From: Rhodobiaceae bacterium UBA7804
GTDB lineage: Bacteria > Pseudomonadota > Alphaproteobacteria > Parvibaculales > Parvibaculaceae
Length of the DNA: 15,631 nucleotides
Reading direction: 5' to 3'
Assembly: GCA_002480495.1 (NCBI GenBank)
Contig: DLCG01000004.1
Coordinates: 371,791-387,421, forward strand
The first letter of the stretch is position 1. Every line of letters starts with the position of its first letter. The notes under the pieces were generated by a model. That model made no database searches, was not told the DNA's origin, and saw only the letters and a list, made by a program, of their open reading frames with translations. The position numbers and the translations under genes are program-made. Of the stretch, positions 6,514-13,840 are shown piece after piece.

Positions 6514-6969
6514 ATGAAACGCATGACCCAAGCTCTTGCCATCACGCTCGCCCTTTTCCCGGCGGCCCAGGCCCTCGCAGAGACGACGGCGATCGACGTC
6601 CGCAAGACGAACGGATGCGGCTGCTGCCTCTCGTGGATGAACCACCTCGAAGAGAACGGTTTTGTGCCGACCGGCCAGGACATGTTCGGTGGGTCGCTGG
6701 TTCGCTTCAAGCTCGACAATGGCGTGCCGCAGCGCATGGTCTCCTGCCACACCGCGCTAATCGAGGGCTACGTGATCGAAGGCCATGTCCCGGCCGCTGA
6801 CATCCGCCGCCTTCTCGATGAGCGCCCGGACGCAGTCGGTCTCGCCGTGCCTGGGATGCCCTATGGCTCGCCCGGCATGGGGCCAGAAGACGACCGCGAG
6901 GCCTATGATGTCTTCCTCATCCGCAAGGACGGGTCGACGGAAGTCTTTTCGAGCTACGCCGAAGGATAA
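6514..6969 (+). CDS. DUF411 periplasmic metal-binding protein
   Basis: A 151-residue secreted protein of the DUF411 (CopG-like) family. The signal peptide runs to ALA at residue 22. The metal-thiol motif KTNGCGCCLSW (C35, C37, C38) opens the domain, and C78 in MVSCHTALIEGYVIEGHVP and the motif PGMPYGSPGM close it. Members are common in copper and silver resistance clusters and are thought to bind soft metals in the periplasm; the biochemistry is sparse. The surplus of cysteines beside DsbA/DsbB suggests that its redox state matters. It lies between M23 (three-base gap) and the ZIP transporter (12-base gap), in the same operon. Confidence 0.88.
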   Translation: MKRMTQALAITLALFPAAQALAETTAIDVRKTNGCGCCLSWMNHLEENGFVPTGQDMFGGSLVRFKLDNGVPQRMVSCHTALIEGYVIEGHVPAADIRRLLDERPDAVGLAVPGMPYGSPGMGPEDDREAYDVFLIRKDGSTEVFSSYAEG

Positions 6970-6981
6970 TCTGGCCCGCCC

Positions 6982-7764
6982 ATGGAAAATCTGTCTCCGA
7001 TAATGCTCGGCTTTCTCGGAAGTCTCGCCGCCGGTTCGCTCACGGCAGTCGGAGCAGCTCCCGTGCTGTTCGGGCGCATCCCGTCCCGGGCCACGCGCGA
7101 CCTGTCGCTCGGCTTCCCTGCCGGTGTCATGCTGTCAGCCTCGTTCTTTTCGCTGATCATCCCCGCATTGGATGCGGCCGAGCCGATGTTCGAAAACGGC
7201 GCGATGCCTGCGGCCATCGTATGCGTCTCGATCCTTCTGGGCATGGGGGCTGTCGCCCTGATGAACGAAAAGCTGCCGCACGAGCACTTCAAGACAGGAC
7301 GCGAAGGGCCCGAAGCGGCGTCTTTGCGGCGGGTCTGGCTGTTCATCATCGCGATCACGATCCACAACTTCCCCGAAGGCCTCGCGGTTGGGGTCGGCTT
7401 CGGATCCGGAGGTATGGAGGGCGGTCTGCCGCTTGCTGTCGGCATCGGGCTTCAGAATGCGCCCGAAGGATTGGCCGTCGCTGTATCGCTGCTGGGCGAG
7501 GGATATCCGAAGCTGCGCGCCTGGGGCATCGCGGCGCTGACGGGCATGGTCGAGCCGATTGGCGGCCTGCTTGGGGCCGGGATCATCACACTGTCGGAAC
7601 CGCTGCTTCCATGGGGGCTGGCCTTTGCCGCGGGCGCAATGCTCTACGTCATCAGCCACGAAATTATCCCCGAAACGCATCGCAGCGGCCATCAGAACAG
7701 GGCGACGCTCGGTCTCGCAGTCGGGCTCGTTCTGATGCTGTTCCTTGATGTCTGGTTGGGATGA
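6982..7764 (+). CDS. ZIP-family metal transporter
   Basis: A 260-residue inner-membrane protein with about eight hydrophobic segments. The binuclear metal site of ZIP/ZupT/GufA-type carriers is clear: HNFPEGLAVG (H128, N129, E132) in helix IV and NAPEGLAV (N159, E162) in helix V, with AALTGMVEPIGGLLG and YVISHEIIPE (H226, E227) further on. The loop between helices III and IV has a short MNEKLPHEHF stretch. ZIP carriers move Zn, Fe or Mn, usually toward the cytoplasm, so finding one beside an exporter ATPase is odd. It may refill essential metal or may run in another direction. Its stop is five bases from the preferred lspA start. Confidence 0.9.
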   Translation: MENLSPIMLGFLGSLAAGSLTAVGAAPVLFGRIPSRATRDLSLGFPAGVMLSASFFSLIIPALDAAEPMFENGAMPAAIVCVSILLGMGAVALMNEKLPHEHFKTGREGPEAASLRRVWLFIIAITIHNFPEGLAVGVGFGSGGMEGGLPLAVGIGLQNAPEGLAVAVSLLGEGYPKLRAWGIAALTGMVEPIGGLLGAGIITLSEPLLPWGLAFAAGAMLYVISHEIIPETHRSGHQNRATLGLAVGLVLMLFLDVWLG

Positions 7765-7768
7765 GGCA

Positions 7769-8251
7769 ATGTCACTAAACAAGGTATCTCCGATGATCGG
7801 CGTATTAGCAGCACTTGCTGCGTTCGCGATCGATCAGATAACAAAAGCCATTGTCGTTGCGAATGCCGCCACTTTAAGCGCCGGGATTTCCGTGTTTCCG
7901 GGATTCAACCTCGTCTTTTATCGTAATGACGGCGTGACTTTTGGGATGCTGGGCGGCGCGCCGTGGTGGAGCCTCATCGCTCTCGCTCTTGCCATCTGTG
8001 TTTGGCTGGGGGTTATGCTGTTTCGCGCCGACAATACGGTGGAAACGCTTGCCTATGGCGCGATCATTGGCGGAGCCCTGGGCAATGTCATCGACCGTGT
8101 GCGGTATCGGGCTGTAACAGACTTTCTCGATTTCTACATTGGCACCGCACACTGGCCTGCCTTCAACATGGCCGATGTGTTTGTGGTCAGTGGCGTGGGG
8201 CTCTTGCTCGCCGCGCCATGGATCAGCGCGCGGCGTTCGGTCAAGTCGTGA
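7769..8251 (+). CDS. lspA: Lipoprotein signal peptidase (signal peptidase II)
   Basis: A 160-residue aspartyl membrane protease that cuts prolipoproteins before the lipidated cysteine. Four helices are visible. Family motifs are AIDQITK near the N-terminus, YRNDGVTFGML, GNVIDRVRYRAVTDFLDF with the first catalytic Asp region, and FNMADVFVV with the second. The ATG at 7769 is preferred. A TTG at 7745 would overlap the ZIP gene, and an ATG at 7793 with AAGG ahead is also possible. The stop overlaps the GTG of lnt. lspA copies are known companions of heavy-metal operons. Here it is probably an extra copy in addition to the housekeeping gene, which cannot be checked in this window. Confidence 0.9.
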   Translation: MSLNKVSPMIGVLAALAAFAIDQITKAIVVANAATLSAGISVFPGFNLVFYRNDGVTFGMLGGAPWWSLIALALAICVWLGVMLFRADNTVETLAYGAIIGGALGNVIDRVRYRAVTDFLDFYIGTAHWPAFNMADVFVVSGVGLLLAAPWISARRSVKS

Positions 8252-9825
8252 AGCCGGAAATTCTGAACCGCATCGCTCTGCGCTACCGTCTGCTTTCGCG
8301 GATGACGCTTGGTTTCGTCGCCGGGGCGCTGGCGGTTCTGACTTTCCCGCCTTTCTCGCTTCTCCTGCTCGTTCCCCTTGCCTATTCCGCGTTGTTTGTC
8401 GGGCTTCGCGATCTCTCCTTTGGGCGTGCTTTCCTCGTCGGCTGGGCGTTTGGTCTTGGCCAGTTCGGTTTCGGGATTTCGTGGATCGCGGAAAGTTTTT
8501 ACGTCGAGGCCGGGCGGTTCGGGACGATGGCGATCCCGGCCGTCGCGGGATTGTCCGCAGGTCTCGCGATTTTCCCGGCCATTGCCGCCGCGCTTTTCGC
8601 CGAAATCGCGCGGCGCGGAGCCATGGGCAGTCTCTTGGCCTGCCTCCTGTTCGCGACCTCGTGGACCGCGGCCGAGTGGTTGCGTGGTCACGTTCTGACA
8701 GGTTTTCCGTGGAACCTCGCCGGCTACGCACTTGTAGACTACGCCACCCTTCGCCAGACCGCCGCCTGGGTCGGAAGCTATGGGCTAAGCTTTCTCACCG
8801 TGTTCGTCGCGGCACTTCCCGGCGCGGCTGTCATGGCGTCCGGGCGGCAACGATTGACCGTTTCGCTCATGGCGCTGGCCGGCATCGCGACGATGTGGGC
8901 TGTCGGCACGCTTCGCCTCCAGTCGGATGCACAACAGCCACCCGGTGTCGACCTGCGCATCGTCCAGGGCAACATTCCCCAAGGGGAGAAATGGGCGCCC
9001 GAGAACCGCGAGGCGACATTCGCGCGCTATCTTGAGCTTTCAACCCGGCCCGGCGATTTCGACGTTCTTCTCTGGCCCGAAACCGCCTTTCCGGGTTTCC
9101 TCGATGAGGATACGGAGGCGCGGGATCGCATTGCCGCTGCGCTACCGGACGGCAGGGTGCTGCTCACCGGTGTGCCGGACCGTGTACCGAGCGAGTATGG
9201 GATCCGATATTTCAACACGGTCCAGGCATTTGACGAGACCGGCGAGATCCTGACCGGATACGCGAAACACCATCTCGTGCCCTTCGGCGAATACGTGCCA
9301 TTTCGCGGCTGGTTGCCGGTCGAGCGGCTGACAGCGGGGCTGGGCGATTTCACGCCCGGTCCGGGCCCGCGAACGCTTGCGCTTCCGGGTGTGCCGCTGG
9401 TCGCCGTGGCGATCTGCTATGAGGTCATCTTCCCAGGCCATGTGGTCGACGACCTGTTCCGGCCTGACTGGATCTTCAACGCCACCAACGATGCCTGGTT
9501 TGGTACCAGCATCGGACCGGAGCAGCATCTGGCTTCCGCACGTATGCGCGCCGTGGAGGAAGGCCTTCCTGTCATCCGAGCCGCGAATACGGGCATTTCT
9601 GCGGTCATCGACGCGAACGGAGAGATCGTTGCGCGGCTCGATACCGGCGAAACGGGCATCATCGACGCTAGTCTGCCCTCCGCGCGTCCGCCGACACTCT
9701 ACGCGAGCTTCGGGGACTGGATGCTGTTGGCGCTCATCTTGGCTTCGTGGAGCTGGGCTCTGACGGCCAATGCGACGGCTCGTTTCCGCCGCATGAGAAA
9801 GACCGTCATGCAAAGATGTGGATAG
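8248..9825 (+). CDS. lnt: Apolipoprotein N-acyltransferase
   Basis: A 525-residue inner-membrane enzyme that adds the third acyl chain to lipoproteins after LspA. The N-terminal half has several hydrophobic helices. The C-terminal half is a nitrilase-like domain with the E-K-C triad: E278 in LLWPETAFPG, K340 in YAKHHLVPFGEYVPF, and C390 in AICYEVIFPG. FNATNDAWFG and RAANTGIS are also typical. I chose the GTG at 8248, which overlaps the lspA stop (GTGA) and gives a normal N-terminus. The open frame further upstream is antisense-free shadow of lspA. Its last 20 bases overlap the end of the convergent L,D-transpeptidase gene. Having lspA and lnt together means that the cassette brings two of the three lipoprotein maturation steps; lgt is absent. 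Confidence 0.92.
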   Translation: MKPEILNRIALRYRLLSRMTLGFVAGALAVLTFPPFSLLLLVPLAYSALFVGLRDLSFGRAFLVGWAFGLGQFGFGISWIAESFYVEAGRFGTMAIPAVAGLSAGLAIFPAIAAALFAEIARRGAMGSLLACLLFATSWTAAEWLRGHVLTGFPWNLAGYALVDYATLRQTAAWVGSYGLSFLTVFVAALPGAAVMASGRQRLTVSLMALAGIATMWAVGTLRLQSDAQQPPGVDLRIVQGNIPQGEKWAPENREATFARYLELSTRPGDFDVLLWPETAFPGFLDEDTEARDRIAAALPDGRVLLTGVPDRVPSEYGIRYFNTVQAFDETGEILTGYAKHHLVPFGEYVPFRGWLPVERLTAGLGDFTPGPGPRTLALPGVPLVAVAICYEVIFPGHVVDDLFRPDWIFNATNDAWFGTSIGPEQHLASARMRAVEEGLPVIRAANTGISAVIDANGEIVARLDTGETGIIDASLPSARPPTLYASFGDWMLLALILASWSWALTANATARFRRMRKTVMQRCG

Positions 9826-10318
9826 GTGTTCCGTCCTTCACCATTGCATAGATGTCCTCGATCTGCCGATCTGTGACCGCGATGCAGCCAGCTGTCCAGT
9901 CGCGGACGTTCGTCGGATCGATGCCGGGGCGTGGACCACCATGGATGAAGATGTCGCCGCCGGGGGAAAAGCCCTGCGCTTCGGCAAAGGCGATGTCGGC
10001 CTCATTCGGATAAGAGATACCAACTGAAAGATGATACGTACTTTCAGGGTTGCGCTTATCGACTATGTAGGTGCCCTCCGGAGTCCGGCCGTCTCCCTCG
10101 AATTGCTTGTGCCCCTCAGGAGCAAAACCCAGTCCGACCGGATAGGTTTGCAATACTCGATCGGCTCCGTCGAGAACAAGCAAGCGCTGCCCCTTGTAAA
10201 GCCGAACGCGGGTCACCTCGGGTCCGCCATAGCTGCGGAACTTGCTGGCGCAGCCGGACAGAAACGCTGCCAACCCGCCCAACAGGACGGCGCGGCGGGG
10301 AAATCGGATGGTTTTCAC
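9806..10318 (-). CDS. L,D-transpeptidase (YkuD) lipoprotein
   Basis: A 170-residue YkuD-domain protein. The N-terminus RRAVLLGGLAAFLSGCAS is a lipoprotein signal with C23 as the acylated residue. The catalytic motif is HGG (H126) followed by DWTAGCIAV with nucleophile C145. Such enzymes make 3-3 crosslinks in peptidoglycan or attach proteins to it. The start is GTG at 10318; an AGAGGC ribosome site eight bases upstream lies inside a small hairpin. The gene converges on lnt and overlaps it by 20 bases, with no terminator between them. As a lipoprotein it is a natural client of the LspA and Lnt encoded opposite, and as a crosslinker it complements the M23 hydrolase. Both links are inference. 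Confidence 0.88.
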   Translation of the reverse strand: MKTIRFPRRAVLLGGLAAFLSGCASKFRSYGGPEVTRVRLYKGQRLLVLDGADRVLQTYPVGLGFAPEGHKQFEGDGRTPEGTYIVDKRNPESTYHLSVGISYPNEADIAFAEAQGFSPGGDIFIHGGPRPGIDPTNVRDWTAGCIAVTDRQIEDIYAMVKDGTPIHIFA

Positions 10319-10326
10319 TGCTCGAT

Positions 10327-10342
10327 GCCTCTTTCGTGAGGC
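10327..10342 (-). promoter_or_regulatory. Hairpin covering the L,D-transpeptidase ribosome site
   Basis: GCCTC (10327-10331) and GAGGC (10338-10342) can pair around a six-base loop in the leader of the L,D-transpeptidase gene. The AGAGGC ribosome site, read on the minus strand, is part of this stem. The stem has only five base pairs, so its effect is uncertain. Confidence 0.35.
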
Positions 10343-10356
10343 CTGATATGGACATT

Positions 10357-10385
10357 ACGTTACCTTGCCAATGCTGCGTGATCAA
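10357..10385 (-). promoter_or_regulatory. Possible sigma70-type promoter of the L,D-transpeptidase gene
   Basis: On the minus strand TTGATC (10385-10380) and TAACGT (10362-10357) lie 17 bp apart, with a start expected about 30 bases before the GTG. No MerR-like dyad or long spacer is seen, so this gene would not belong to the metal regulon. Prediction is by eye only. Confidence 0.3.
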
Positions 10386-10500
10386 TGTCCGTGGGCAAGC
10401 GCGGCATTTGCCATCTGTGGGCCAACCTGCTCACCGCTTAATGCCTTGTGTGCCTACCGCAGCGCCTTGAGGGCGACCGGCAGGGAGGCCCCGGCAGGCC

Positions 10501-10788
10501 TTAATCGAACAACTCGTGAAGCCAGGATTTGCGGCGGTAGCCGTGCTTGCCGTCGCCGCCGCCGTGCTTTCCGCGCCCGTAGCCGCGATCATCGTCGTAG
10601 CCGCGCGGCTCAGGCACGCGCTGAGGCGCCAAATCGGGTGCCGAACGCTCGATGATCTTGTCCAGTTCGCCCCGGTCGAGCCAGACACCCCGGCAATCGG
10701 GACAGAAGTCGATCTCGATCCCCTGGCGGTCGGTCATGCTCAAGGGCACCTCGCAAACCGGACACATCATCCTGCCCTTCACGCTCAT
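10501..10788 (-). CDS. Small zinc-ribbon (zf-TFIIB) protein
   Basis: A 95-residue cytoplasmic protein. Residues about 7-45 form a zf-TFIIB zinc ribbon: MMCPVCEVPLSM, then IDFCPDCRGVWLDRGELDKII, with two CPxC knuckles. The C-terminal half is charged and rich in Gly, His, Arg and Tyr (RGYGRGKHGGGDGKHGYRRK), which could bind metal or nucleic acid, and ends in WLHELFD. I chose the ATG at 10788. Longer frames overlap the ATPase gene. It lies 34 bases downstream of the P-type ATPase stop on the same strand, so it is probably cotranscribed from the MerR-type promoter at 13204-13234. The function of the family is not known. A metal buffer or an adaptor for the ATPase is a guess. Confidence 0.82.
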   Translation of the reverse strand: MSVKGRMMCPVCEVPLSMTDRQGIEIDFCPDCRGVWLDRGELDKIIERSAPDLAPQRVPEPRGYDDDRGYGRGKHGGGDGKHGYRRKSWLHELFD

Positions 10789-10822
10789 GTCTCGTCTCGG
10801 CTCCTCTCCGGGTTCTCTCAGT

Positions 10823-13171
10823 TCAATGACCATGTGCCAGCGCCCCTTTGGACAAGCCTTCGCCAACCGGCTCGCCGCGGCATGGCGGCGTCTTGGCCTT
10901 GTGGCCGTTCAACAGCCGCAGCGCGTTGGCCACAACCAGCAACGACACACCGACATCCGCCGCAATGGCGCCCCACATCGAGGCCATGCCGAAGGCAGTC
11001 AACCCGACGAACAGCGCCTTCGTCGCCAGCGAAATGCCGATGTTCTGACGGATGATCGTCATGGCCCGGCGCGAATGACCGATCAGCCAAGGCACCTTGC
11101 CGAGGTCGTCGGTCATCAGGGCAATATCCGCCGTCTCGATTGCCGCGTCCGAACCAACAGCACCCATCGCGATGGCGTAATGCGCACGCGCCATGGCGGG
11201 GGCGTCGTTCACTCCGTCGCCGATCATGGCCACCATGTCATGCGTTTCGACCAGTTCTTCGATGGCTGTCACCTTGTCTTCGGGCAGAAGCTCGGCACGG
11301 ACCTCGTCGATGCCGACCTCGGCGGCAACGGCGCGCGCTGTCCGCTCGTTGTCGCCCGTCAGCATGACGATGGTCTTCACGCCTTGCGCGTGGAGCTGTG
11401 CCACGATGCCCTTGGCGTCGGGGCGGATACGGTCGCGCAATTCCAGGATGCCGGTCACGCCGGTGTCGTCGCCCACGGCAACAAGGGTGCTGCCGGCGCC
11501 TTCTATGCGGTCGCGCAAATCCTTTGGAATGGCGTCGCCGAAACCCTTCTCCTCGGCAAACCGGTCGGACCCCAGCCAGATCGACCGGCCGTCTGTGCGT
11601 CCTTCAAGTCCCCTACCGGGAACGGTTCGGGTATCTTCCGCGGCGGACACATTGATGCCGTCGGCTTCTGCCCGCGTGAGAATGGCGCGCGCCAAGGGAT
11701 GCGAGGAACGTGCCTCCAGTCCAGCGGCGAGGGTCATCAGATCTTGCGCCGATGCTTTGCCCAGCGGATGCACCGCCGCCACCTCGGGCTCGCCCATGGT
11801 GATCGTGCCGGTCTTGTCCATGGCCAGTGCAGTGGTCTTGCCCGGTGCCTCAACATATGCACCACCCTTGATCAGCACCCCGGCCCGCGCAGAGGCGGTG
11901 AGTGCAGCGACGATGGAGACCGGTGTCGAGATGACCAGAGCACACGGGCAGGCGATCACCAGCAGCACGAGTGCATTGTAGAACCAATAATCCCAGGCCC
12001 CACCCAAAATGAGCGGCGGCAGCAGGGCAATTGCAATGGCGAGAGCCATGACGATAGGCGTGTAGATGCGGGCGAACTTCGCCACCCATTGCTCCACCGG
12101 CGCGCGGCGGGCATGGGCGTCGCCGACCATGCGGATGATCTTGGCCAAGACGGTGTCCGAGGCGGCCTTCGTGGCGCGCACCGTCAATGTGCCTTCGCCG
12201 TTGATCGTGCCGGCATAGACTTCGTCGCCTCGTTCCTTTGTGACCAGCGCACTCTCTCCGGTGATTGGCGCCTGATCGACCGCGCCCGCGCCGTCCGTCA
12301 CCTCACCATCCAGCGGGATACGGTCGCCACCGCGTACTATGAAGCTTGCGCCTACGGCGACTTGAGCCGCCGGAACGTCGGCCTCGCTTCCGTCTTCGCG
12401 GATCACGCGCGCCGTCGGTGGTGCAAGATCCAAGAGCGCCGAGACCGCATTCCTTGCACGCCCGACGCTCCAGCTTTCGAGGTAGAGCGAGAGCGAGAAG
12501 AAGAACGCGACCGTCGCCGCCTCGAAGAATTCGCCAAGCCCGATGGCACCGGCCACGGCGACAACCATGAGCAGGTTCATGTCCGGCGACAGCCGCCGAG
12601 CGGACGACCATGCCTTGGGTGCCACGAGCCAGACACCGAACAGGATCGCAACCGCGAACAGCCCTGCCTCGACCAGCGGCATCGGCGCTTCGCCGTGCCC
12701 CGCGAAAAGGCCGAGCGCCCCGCCCATGCCGGTCTCGATGATGTGCCACAGGAATCCCGCGGCCCAGAAGCCGCCGCTGAGCGCCGTAAACAGCCGCTGT
12801 CGTGCAAGATGGGCCGCCTGGTCGACCGACGCGTTTTCGGCATCCCAGGGCTTGGCGGTCATGCCGGTGCTTGCCACCAGTTCTGCAACTTCGCCGTCCG
12901 ATACCTGCATTGCGCTGTCGAGGATGGTCATCCGTCCATTGATCACGTCGAACGCGAGATGCTCCGCCCCGCCGATCTTCGGGCCGACCACCTTGTTCAG
13001 GATCGCGACCTCCTCGGCGCAATCGAGGCCTGAAACCTGAAAGCTGCGCCCGGCATACGGCGCGGGCGTCACTGGAGCGACGTCGCCACAGCTTCGACTG
13101 CCTTCGCAGCAGCCGTCGCCGGATGCCTGCGGAGCGTCGGTATCATCATGGCGGTGGATATCAGACGGCAT
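10823..13171 (-). CDS. Heavy-metal P1B-type ATPase (Zn/Cd/Pb exporter, ZntA/CadA-like)
   Basis: A 782-residue inner-membrane pump. The N-terminus has a His/Asp/Cys-rich tail (HRHDD, GDGCCEG, SRSCGD) and one HMA domain with GLDCAEE (residues 48-54), the DCxxE form typical of Zn/Cd/Pb pumps and not the CxxC of copper pumps. Further on come TGES (304), the CPC membrane site (408-410), DKTGT (phosphorylated D452), SSHPLA (about 490), and GDGVNDAP (about 650). The last helix pair has ADVGVSLLVV with the Asp characteristic of P1B-2. I chose the ATG at 13171 with GAGG upstream; a start at 13213 would fall within the promoter. Expected to export Zn(II), Cd(II) and Pb(II) under MerR control. Confidence 0.93.
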   Translation of the reverse strand: MPSDIHRHDDTDAPQASGDGCCEGSRSCGDVAPVTPAPYAGRSFQVSGLDCAEEVAILNKVVGPKIGGAEHLAFDVINGRMTILDSAMQVSDGEVAELVASTGMTAKPWDAENASVDQAAHLARQRLFTALSGGFWAAGFLWHIIETGMGGALGLFAGHGEAPMPLVEAGLFAVAILFGVWLVAPKAWSSARRLSPDMNLLMVVAVAGAIGLGEFFEAATVAFFFSLSLYLESWSVGRARNAVSALLDLAPPTARVIREDGSEADVPAAQVAVGASFIVRGGDRIPLDGEVTDGAGAVDQAPITGESALVTKERGDEVYAGTINGEGTLTVRATKAASDTVLAKIIRMVGDAHARRAPVEQWVAKFARIYTPIVMALAIAIALLPPLILGGAWDYWFYNALVLLVIACPCALVISTPVSIVAALTASARAGVLIKGGAYVEAPGKTTALAMDKTGTITMGEPEVAAVHPLGKASAQDLMTLAAGLEARSSHPLARAILTRAEADGINVSAAEDTRTVPGRGLEGRTDGRSIWLGSDRFAEEKGFGDAIPKDLRDRIEGAGSTLVAVGDDTGVTGILELRDRIRPDAKGIVAQLHAQGVKTIVMLTGDNERTARAVAAEVGIDEVRAELLPEDKVTAIEELVETHDMVAMIGDGVNDAPAMARAHYAIAMGAVGSDAAIETADIALMTDDLGKVPWLIGHSRRAMTIIRQNIGISLATKALFVGLTAFGMASMWGAIAADVGVSLLVVANALRLLNGHKAKTPPCRGEPVGEGLSKGALAHGH

Positions 13172-13203
13172 GAACGGACCTCGGGATTCGGACAGTTCAG
13201 ATC

Positions 13204-13234
13204 GACATAGCACCTACAGCAACTAGAGCTTCAA
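13204..13234 (-). promoter_or_regulatory. MerR-type promoter/operator of the P-type ATPase gene
   Basis: On the minus strand a -35 TTGAAG (13234-13229) and a -10 TATGTC (13209-13204) are 19 bp apart. The spacer has an imperfect dyad CTCTAG-TTG-CTGTAG. Compared base by base with the promoter at 2271-2301, about 21 of 30 positions agree (TTGAA, CTCTAG, TGCT, AGG, TAT blocks). Transcription would begin about 25 bases before the ATPase ATG. No regulator gene lies next to this site, so the MerR encoded 11 kb away is the obvious candidate. Confidence 0.8.
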
Positions 13235-13333
13235 GTGAAAAATCGGTTGGTCTTCATGTCCTGTTTTTTGGTAGGACTGACAGCGGATTGCCCCGTTTTG
13301 GCGAGGCAGAAAGAAAATGCGAAAGGAAACTCA
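13235..13333. other. Intergenic region between the ATPase promoter and a small broken ORF
   Basis: About 100 bases, more AT-rich than the genes. It has a possible hairpin GTCCT...AGGAC around 13259-13278 with a ten-base T/G-rich loop. I see no gene, no clear operator and no convincing plus-strand promoter. Confidence 0.4.
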
Positions 13334-13402
13334 ATGCAATCGATCATGCAAAAACGTAACGTGATGGTCCTGCCCACGTTAGGGTCAGGACTCGTTCTCG
13401 CG

Positions 13403-13840
13403 TCATAGCCAGAACATGACTGTTGCTGCGAGGGCGACGGCGGAGAGGAAGACCGTCGGGCACCTGTCGTAGCGGGTAGCAATCCGTCGCCAGTCCTTCA
13501 GTCGCCCGAACATGATCTCGATCCGGTTGCGGCGTTTGTAGCGGCGCTTGTCATGCTTGATTGGCTTGCCGCGTGACTTCCGGCCCGGGATGCAGGGCTT
13601 TATCCCCTTGTCTTTCAACGCCTCTCGGAACCAGTCGGCATCATAACCGCGGTCGGCCAGCAACCACTCCGCATTTGGCAGGCTGCCCAGCAGGGCCGCG
13701 GCGCCGGTGTAATCGCTTACCTGGCCGGCGGTCATGGAGAAGCGGAGAGGGCGCCCCTCGGCGTCGGTGACGGCATGCAGCTTGGTGTTCATGCCGCCCT
13801 TCGTTCGGCCGATCAGACGGCCGCGCAGGTCGCCGGGGCC
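13403..13840 (-). CDS. IS5-family transposase OrfB (IS427-like, by -1 frameshift)
   Basis: The catalytic remainder, in the -1 frame, from the slip site to TAG near the left tip; an internal ATG lies at 13792. After the shift the peptide reads GGPGDLRGRLIGRTKGGMN, as in intact relatives. The second Asp lies in LLADRGYDADWFRE. The Glu lies in RRNRIEIMFGRLKDWRRIATRYDR, the Y-(2)-R-(3)-E-(6)-R signature of IS4/IS5 transposases. No stop or deletion interrupts it. Confidence 0.85.
   Translation of the reverse strand, partial: GPGDLRGRLIGRTKGGMNTKLHAVTDAEGRPLRFSMTAGQVSDYTGAAALLGSLPNAEWLLADRGYDADWFREALKDKGIKPCIPGRKSRGKPIKHDKRRYKRRNRIEIMFGRLKDWRRIATRYDRCPTVFLSAVALAATVMFWL

Noticed and set aside
8139..9035. 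Plus-strand frame of 298 codons within lspA and lnt
   Set aside because: Arg/Ser/Pro-rich shadow in another frame of lnt, without motifs.
10486..10501. Hairpin AGGCC/GGCCT at the zinc-ribbon stop codon as a terminator
   Set aside because: The stem is only five base pairs and no T-run follows on the minus strand.
10652..13033. Plus-strand open frame of 793 codons opposite the P-type ATPase
   Set aside because: Its translation has no family motif, low-complexity His/Arg/Gly-rich composition, and lies wholly antisense to a gene with every P1B-ATPase motif. It is a shadow of high GC codon bias.
13235..13380. RNA gene or CRISPR-like repeats near the ATPase promoter
   Set aside because: Only one weak hairpin is present and nothing is repeated; no tRNA or array structure is seen here or elsewhere in the window.
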